From Blastomussa wellsi (taxonomy: Eukaryota > Cnidaria > Anthozoa > Scleractinia > Plerogyridae): a stretch of 64,000 nt of DNA. This document shows positions 14,201 through 23,200 of this stretch, piece by piece. A program made the translations under genes and the position numbers. Location of the stretch: contig OX393563.1 of NCBI GenBank assembly GCA_947652115.1, positions 9,025,942-9,089,941 of the forward strand, written 5' to 3'. The notes below the pieces were generated by a model, which had not been told where the DNA came from, did not search any database, and worked only from the letters and a program-made list of their open reading frames with translations. Each line of letters begins with the position of its first letter. Position 1 is the first letter of the stretch.

Positions 14201-17200
14201 AAAGGATCTTTTGAAGAATCCCAAGGGACTGCGATTTCCGTTCCTTCCCGTTCAAGAGACGCAGAGCGAAATAGAAAGGGCCTTACCCGAGATCTTGTTT
14301 CACGTGACGTCTGTCCTCCAGTGTATCGAGTTTGATGTGATGTTGGAGCCTTTAAGGAGGATGATTCTTGCTCCAAGCGATATGCTAGTAGGTCGAATTT
14401 TCTGGCCAGGTGTCAGATCATGTTATAACAATATTTACAATTATTACAGGGCTGTGGTACTCAAAGGACCAATACCAAATTCACCCAAAAGGAGTTCTCC
14501 ATTGTCGATCCAATATTTTCTAAGTATTGGACCGTGTAGTGTCCCCAATTATCCCGCCTGCGATTTGGCGTATAAAATATAAAAATAAAAATTATTGGTT
14601 TGTAAAACAACATAAGGAAATTTTGTTCCCCCACCGAAACGCGCAGGTATTCCTTTCGAGTGGTTATATAGTCATGCGCACCACAAGGCTTCAAGCCCAC
14701 AAGGTTTCTGACGTCAACTTGCCCGTCGGCATATGTTGAGTGAAAACTTCAACCTACACGTCTGCGTTTTTTATTGGTTAAATCGAACGACATATAGCCG
14801 ACACTTGCCATAAAGAGGCTTATATTTTCAATCTCCTTGCAGGGTTCTTTTCTTCCGACTATGCCAGAAGATAGCTTTGATGAGGCTCGAACAGGCTTGT
14901 CGGAGGAAGGCAATTGGTACGGTAAGTAAACTATATACAGCTAAAATAAACATATCGCGGCTTTCATTGGAGTTCAACAAATGGAAACATCAACGTTGTT
15001 GGCTTGAAATCCATCGCTTGCTAATAGTAAAGGCTTGTTCTACCTGTTTGTCTATCTCTCTAGATCTGTCAGTCGGTTTGTTTATTGACGTAACGTATAT
15101 GGAATTATTCAGAGATGAACTGCGAATGGAGATGGGAATTAGAAATGATCAGCACAGTGAATTTCCAATTTAAGCAATTGGAATAAAGAAGCCTGAAAAT
15201 CCAGGGCTTCAACATTTCGTAGTTTTTGCTAAAAACGTTTCCCCTGGCTTTTTCCCCTGTCTTTTTATGGCAGGTGCAGCTGAATATTTTCATAGAAACT
15301 GCGCGGTCAACATTGGATGTCATCATTAGAGAAAGTTGATCATTTCAAGTTTTCATATATGTACTGGATTCAAAACGAGAAACAAGTCAAGTCGATTTTT
15401 CTGACTATGTCTAACTTCATGTTTTTAGAATGTCCTTCTGGTCATCGGTACTTTGTTGGTGACGTAAGTACTGCACTCTATTAATTCATTCATTCATTCA
15501 TCCATCCATTCAGTCATTCATTCATCCATTCAATCATTCATTCATCCATCCATCCATCCATCCATCCAACCATTCATGCATTCATTCATTCATTCATTCA
15601 TCCATTCGTTCGTTCGTTCGTTCGTTCGTTCATTCATTCAATCATTCATCCATTCATTGTATAATTAACTCGCTTCAAGTTGAGTTCGTTATATATTTAA
15701 CATTATGGCAATGGTATCCTGCAAGGCTCGATTGAACACTTGACATTTATTTTTACCTGTCATGAGTATCCAATGAGAGCTCTTGGCATAGACCAAAGAA
15801 TTGGTGTTTTCAGGACCTAAGAAAGCTAAATCTTCTGTCTATATGAATGGCTAACATTGGATAATGGCAAAAAAATGTGAAAATAAATGTCAAGTGTTCA
15901 CGGTTTCGAGTGTCCTCACTGTAATAGTTTTGTTTCTGTTTGGTTTGTTAATTATAAGTCTATCCTATCATATTCGCTTAATTTTTACCATTTTCTTCAA
16001 TTGTAGTGCGGTAGACCAGATGAGACACGTGATTGTCCCTGGTGCGAGTCAGGGGTAGCAATTGGAGGCGAAGGTCACCATTTAGTCCAAACCAATAGGC
16101 TGGCAAACAGGTAATCATGATATGAGACATACAGAATGAAAACGTCACGTTAGTTCGTGTAACATATAAATTATTTACAGATCAGAGGCGGTTTCAGTCA
16201 GTATTCGCGGAATTCTTTATTACGTTTTCAGGCACGACCGTTCTAACACTGGACACATCTTGGGAGCCCCCCAGCGAGTAATTGCAGAACGGGATCTTTC
16301 TCCCGCCAACGTAAGCCTACTAAGAGTCATTCTACATTCAGCCATGCTAACCGGAGCCTACCAACAACCCGAGGTAAAATGTTTTATTTCGTCTGGAACC
16401 AGCTCATGTTAAACTATGGATTTGCCTTCGCAAAATCGATATTGCTAATTGGTATCCTTCACTGGATTATGGGACCCCCTATAGAATGACGGGGTTCTCG
16501 TCGGAAAATTTCAAAAGCTCACGTACAAGAATCTCATTATATGGGTGCGGTCCGAATTCATTTATACCCCTAGGAGATGCCTATTCTAAAATAACAATTT
16601 AACCTGCACTGTTAAATTGATTACATTCGAGAATTTAAAGGGGAACGGAAGGCGAAAAACCACTTTTTAAAAAGTCATTCATACGAAAGCACATGATAAG
16701 TCGTAATCAAATCGCCATATTTTAGGATGTGAACTTACCTTTTAACCTGATTGTAGCAGCATAAAGCTCCGTACCAGAAAAATTTGAACGTCCGCCATAT
16801 TGAAAGGCTTGGGCGCATAGCATGACATCGCAATGCACACCTGGACACAGGCAGCCCAAGCTCACGTTGTGATCAGGATCATACTGCATAATAGATGTCA
16901 TGACAAAAATATAAGAGTTTGTATGGGAATAATTTACAACACCTTTTAGCAAACCGAAATACTGCCAAATCTTAAATAAAATTGATTTACCTTACTTTCA
17001 CTGTGTTTTTATTCTTGTCTGAACGCTTATTTTGCCGATTCTTAGCCATTTAGGCGAGTTATCGCTTTGTGGGTTCCCCACTACAAAGAAAAGAACAAGG
17101 CTGCACACTCCAGTTCGGAACGCCCGACGAGCCAAGCGAAAAATCCCAGCATAAAATGGTCAAACGGCCTCAAATCCATCGCGAATTCCAAGAAGAGATG

Positions 17201-20200
17201 TTCAAGTTTCATTTTAACTCAACAACAACTCAGTCCAGGCTCTGTCATCGATGCGAAGCGGCCGTTTGCTTGCCTGTACACGCTCGTCACGACACACGAC
17301 CGTTAAAAAGCTCCTTGGTAACCCTGCCTCGATAATCGTCCTGAGGGGACCAGGGGAGTCAAACAAAACTTGTTGAGGGCAATTGACGGTGTGGTACTCC
17401 GGTGAGGAAAAGTTTGTTGATGAGGCGGGGTTACCAAGAAGTTTTTTAACGGTCGTGTGTCGTGACGAGCGTGTACAGGCACAATGGCGATCTTTTTACC
17501 ATGGATTTTTTAAAGCAAACGGCCGCTTCGCATCGATGACAGAGCCTGGACTGAGTTGTTGTTGAGTTAAAATGAAACTTGAACATCTCTTCTTGGAATT
17601 CGCGATGGATTTGAGGCCGTTTGACCATTTTATGCTGGGTTAGTCAATTTTATTTAAGATTTGGCAGTATTTAGGTTTGCCATGACAGCTATTGTGCAGT
17701 ATGATCCTGATCACAACGTGAGCTTGGGCTGCCTGTGACCTGGTGCAATTAAACGAATACGAAATTATATCCCATTTAACATTTTGATCAGGGTCTATAA
17801 TAGCCTTCTTCAGCCTCACTTTGATTATTGTAGTGTGGTATGGGGAAACTGTGGAAAGGGCCTTTCTGAAAAGCTTCAAAGGCTTCAAAATCGTGCTGCC
17901 CGCATTTTGATGTCTGCGAGCTACGATAGTGATTTAGATGAGGTATTCCGGGCATTAGGGTGGCGTAAACTCTGTCATCGAAGATTAGAAAAGAAATCTA
18001 TCATGATGTATAAGACTTTACATGGGATGACACCAAAATATTTACGATCAAAATTCGTTTATCGCGACAACGCGAGTGCTTATCGTTTGAGGAATACCGA
18101 AAACAAATAAGTTCTTCCACAACCTCGCACTGATTACCTGAAGAGAAGTTTTTCATACAGTGGAGCTCAGTTATGGAACAACTTACCCACAGAATTAAGA
18201 CAAGCGACTTCCTTAAGCGAGTTTAAGACAAAACTGAGTCGCCACAGTTTTAAGTAAATTTTTATTATAATTCTTAAGCGAAATTTTTAAGTATATTTTT
18301 TGAACACGGCCTCCATGAAAAGCAGTTTTTATTCTTTTGTATTTTACACCTTTTTTTGTAGCTAGGAAGATAGGTAGTTAGTTAATTACCATAAATACTT
18401 CTAAATAAGCTGATGGAAATACCGTGTATAAATAAAGTTATCTTATCTTATCTTTTTTCTTTTTGTTTTCCACAAATCTATGTTATTTCTACCATTTCCA
18501 GGGGTCAAATAACAAAATTGTCTGTGGTCTTCCGTTCTCCTTTAAAGTTATTTCCTTAACAGATACGTTTACTTTTCCTGACTTTCTTCAGACCATAAAG
18601 GCCCCTAACGACAACTCCAGCGGCGGTCATTTTGGTTAAAACACTATAAGCGCGCGGTCAACGCCACCAATGTTACCTCCTTCACCCCTGATATTTTTTA
18701 TAGGGTACTTCCTCACCCCCCCCCCCCCCCCCCCCGAGCATTTAGAAGGAGTTTTGCTGATTCTTCGCATTTAATCAGTATGCGTAGCAGCTCTGAATTC
18801 CACAGATATAAATTCCTCGGAAAAGCTCAGTTTCAAGGTGATATTATGAATTTATGATGGCCATTTTAAAGTATGTGATTAATTGAATTATGTTTTAACA
18901 CTTCCATTCGCTCTCAACCACAAGGTTTCAAGTCATCTAATGCAACCAGAAGTCCAACCAGATGATGTTTGTGAATTTCTCCGGCAACATCTTCTCAATG
19001 ATGTAAGAAATATATCGACAAGCCTGGAAAGGAGCGAAGATGAAGTGTTGCTGATGATTCATCTTGTTTTATCTGAAATTATGAACCGAGCAACAATCAG
19101 TAAGTCAATACGGTCAACTTGAATAACAGGGTCAATCCAGATACATTTTTGAGGCAAGGTGTCAGCATGGAATTCTGAAGGGTCAAAGTCCGACTGCTAC
19201 AGCATTTGTCAAGTCAGGAAGCAGACGTTCTCAGGCGTTCGATCTGAGACATCTGTTCTCTGGAACGCCGAAATAGCGCTACATCCATAAGGAGGGTTTC
19301 TCGCTGTTTTCACTTGCGTTTTTTGGAACACAGGAACAGTCTTTAAAACAAATTATAAACTTTTATTTTATTGACCTTAGCAATTACTTTTTTAACTTCA
19401 AGGAGGACATGATTATAGTGGAAAATGGTCAACAAAACCAGAACGAAAGGAATGGGAAAACGAGTTCGTAAATGTTTTTGCAAGGCCTGTCAGTACGGTA
19501 AGAGTTGCACTTAATTTTTCATATCTTGTTTTTCGTCACGTGACGACCCTAATAACGACTGAGGAGGAAATTAGTTGTTGGCTCCATTACAGTATTTCTG
19601 TTTTTATTTCTGTGGATTATTCATACTTGAGTGACTCTGTGTTCACTGGATCTATATTGACGGAAAGTTCGTAATACACCTGATTTGGGCGTGTGACTGA
19701 ACTCCAGAGTGCCTTTGGGCCAGCACCCGCAAAGGAGTCACGTATTCTCAGAAAGGGGAGGAAATTGATGTTTATTTAACAAGTTTTTATTGTTAGAGTT
19801 CATTTAAAAAACTGTTAAAAAATATTACTAATAGCTTCTTTCTCCGTTCATAGAACCTAGAAGAGCACTTGCAGAATTTTTATGCTCTATCTGTCAACGA
19901 TAGAAGATTAGGTAATGGAACCTCAGACGGAAGTACTTGGGACACCTCACCTTGTCCCCTCCCCCGAAACAATGTTGCATATTAGGTAGCATTGCTTTTT
20001 TATGAAACAAAACATTGCAAAGGGGGAGAGGGGAAGTAAGACTGAAATATTTGTTCTTGTTTCAAGTGGTAAACACCGAGCAAGTGTCCTAACAATTCCC
20101 TCTTAGATTGTAGCTATACTGAATTTTACTGAAGTTTCTATACTAACTTAATTTATACTTGCACCTAGTTTCAGATATAAGTTCGCAAGCACTGCCTTTT

Positions 20201-23200
20201 TTATCATTCCAAACATTTTGGCGGATCATCCCAGCCAAAAGACAGAAATCGTTACACTATTTTAAGTGCATGCAGCATTAAAATTCTTAGCTTGTGTTAT
20301 GTTGCTTTACTGTTAGAAAAAAGGTGTTGTCGAGTTTGAATGAATAGTGTGCTTTATGGTAAACTACAGGAAATGATCCACTCATGCGACAGATCTACGA
20401 GGTGGATGTGCCTCCCCCTACACGCACAACAGCAGATATCCATCCTGGTCATGCGGCATTTTGGAAGTACAGAACACGCGTCACAGTCGAACACGTCGTT
20501 CGCCAGTTTCAAGACGTTAAGTCAAATGTGGCTGCTTGCAAGGTCCTCGGCAAGTTTCTCGCTGAGGTACGTGTTATTTGAATGATGGCAGCCCTTTTAC
20601 TGAAGGGCACTGGATAATTTTAGAATTTTAATTTGCCTTTTTGTGTAGCTGACGGTTAATTTTTTTGTCTTAGGAACATGGCCTTCGTGCAGTTCGTCAC
20701 CTGCCGGACATATTGGCCTTACAGAGAATATTGACGGATCGCTTTCGTAGACGAATTGACAGAGTCAAAGCCAATCAGCTAAAGATACGAGACTTCTTAC
20801 AAGAATTCCCAAAAGGTTATCCATTTAAAATTTGTGTTTTGCTCTGCTTTACAGAGTTAAGGTGGATTCATTTTAAATAAATGGAAGGTTTGGACTTAAG
20901 GTCTCATCACCAACGGTTCATAAACTATTTCCACGTTTATACACTTCCAGCAATTACTAATGATAGGGAACACAGTTTGGTACTTTGTTGTAATTAACTA
21001 GTCCCACATGTAATTAAGAATTCTACGGAATTTATGGAAACCAAATTTTAACTTGTATGTTTAATTTGATAAAATTGCATGTTCAAATAAGAGATTCCGT
21101 GTTTAAATAAAAGATTCCATCCATCCATCCACCATTTAACCAGAATTTGTCATACGAAATCGAAAAACTTCGACTGTTTTCCCTTGTGAAAATTGTAATC
21201 ACTCCCAAGTGCATGCACCCTTTTCCACCGCAACTTAACCTTAATTATAATAAAAAATAGACGAGATTCCGCTTTATGTTCTACTTCGTCAAACTGCTGA
21301 TCATGATATAGGACCTCGTAAAAAATAGCAAGAACCAAGTTTTATATATCAAACTAAATTTAATTTGGTAACACAAAATTGAATAAAGTGATTCGAAACT
21401 AACCTTTTACATTTATTGTTAAGTTGCAGGTCAGAACCGAGAAAACGTAACAAAGTTATTCCGAAGTTTCAGTGCTGCATGGGATCAAGTTCGCCTTCAG
21501 TTGAGTTCACAAGGTGACAACCTATTCTGCATTTTGTTTTGTTGTTGTTGTTGCTTTCAGTTGGACAGACTTCAATAAAGCGAAAATCCATAACTAAAGG
21601 CGTGAAGGGAGAACTCCATATATTGCAACCTAGCTATTTTCGGTTGTGTATTGACCATGTTCATCTTCTATTTCTAGGACGTTTTGCTCCTACCAAAGAG
21701 CAGTGCTCACAGCCAATAGACATGAACTCTACCATTTCAGTGTTACTACCAGCTGATGTAGGTGCCGGCGTTTGTTGCAAAGGATTGCTCTTTTTCTTGG
21801 TCAATACGCACAATGAACTTGTGCAAGCATACTTCAATTCCAACGGGAGTGCACGGTAACTACATTTAATCAAAAATGTTTCTTTTCATTCCTTTAATGG
21901 CACTTGAGTTAGTGCTCACTCCTGTTTGGAGAAGAAAAATAAATTAAGGAGCTTCGTCACGGTTTGTGTCTTTTGAATAAATTAGCCAATTTTTTTTTTC
22001 AAATTCGTCATTTGCAATCCGTCTCAATCTTCTACATCCTTAACCATCCTTGTTCCGTTTTGGTTTAGTATCACTTCTTTGGTGTTTTCTTTCCATAGTA
22101 AACTACTGTTTTCGGTTTCCAACATTTTAAGGGGTCCGTCACAAAAAAGGACTCAAAATATCATGAAGTGGCTCCTGTAAGGTTACATTCGAAATTTTCT
22201 TTTTAGAGTCTGCAGGCTTTTTCCTCTCCCCATGAAGTTAAACCATTTAACACCCAAACTATATATTTTAAACACATTTGTAACTCAGTCATTATCAGTC
22301 ATAATTAAATCATAAATACGAAAAATCGTTTATTTCCCGAATAACAGATCCGCCGAGAAGATTCCCCTTATTGAAGTGTCTGGATCGCAGCTGATAGCGT
22401 ATGACTCTGAGAAAGACCTCCTGCCTGTGATGCTGGCCAACTGCTCCTACTCATTAGAGGTCGGAAAAGAAACGCTACTGCAGTACAACTGGGAAACCCT
22501 TGAAAAGCAGATAACTGACAGGTTCATACGGGGAAGACCCCTAGTGGATTTTGAGGTAAAAATCGTTTTGGCTGTAGAGAAATTACTTCTATTGCAAAGT
22601 ACAAAGATGAATTTCACGCCTTGTCATCTTGTGTAAGTTCTTTTCATCACTTACTCTTTGGTGATGTTTATTTATGTTGTGGTCTGGAAAACATTTCTGT
22701 CCATCTGACTGTCTGTAAGTCTCTCTGCATGTCTATCTTTCTGGCTGGCTGTCTCTGAGTCTCTCCAAACAGCTCAAGTTTCTTTCTAATGATTTTATCA
22801 TGTTGCATGATTTCAAGCGTACGCGTCATCCCAAACATTATAACTGAAAAGTGGTTTACAGATATGCCTTTTTTTACGTTTGTCTTAGGTGGAGGATTTT
22901 TTGTTTCGTGAAGACGCTCGTGATGATATCTCTTTTGACAGATTGAGATCCAAGATTCCACAGGTTTGCACAATTTGTACAAATTCAAAGGCACTGGTGT
23001 CGGCGCAATTAGTTCAACTTCAGACATTCCATGCTTGAAAATGAAACCCATGCATCATGCTTCACGCGGTGACTTTCAAGATTTTTTGTACGACCCGGTA
23101 ACAAGTACAAAATAAGGGGCACCAGTCTGCCAATATCCCACTGCGTATTTACGACTCATGCAGTATATTTGATTTTGCAGCAAGTGTCCGTGTTATTCTT

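Noticed and set aside
15482..15658. CRISPR-like or structured repeat array.
   Set aside because: The units are 4-bp tandem repeats without spacers, in a eukaryotic intron.
17067..17628. Two open frames on opposite strands encoding the same peptide.
   Set aside because: They are the two arms of the foldback element at 16841-17739, not a gene pair.
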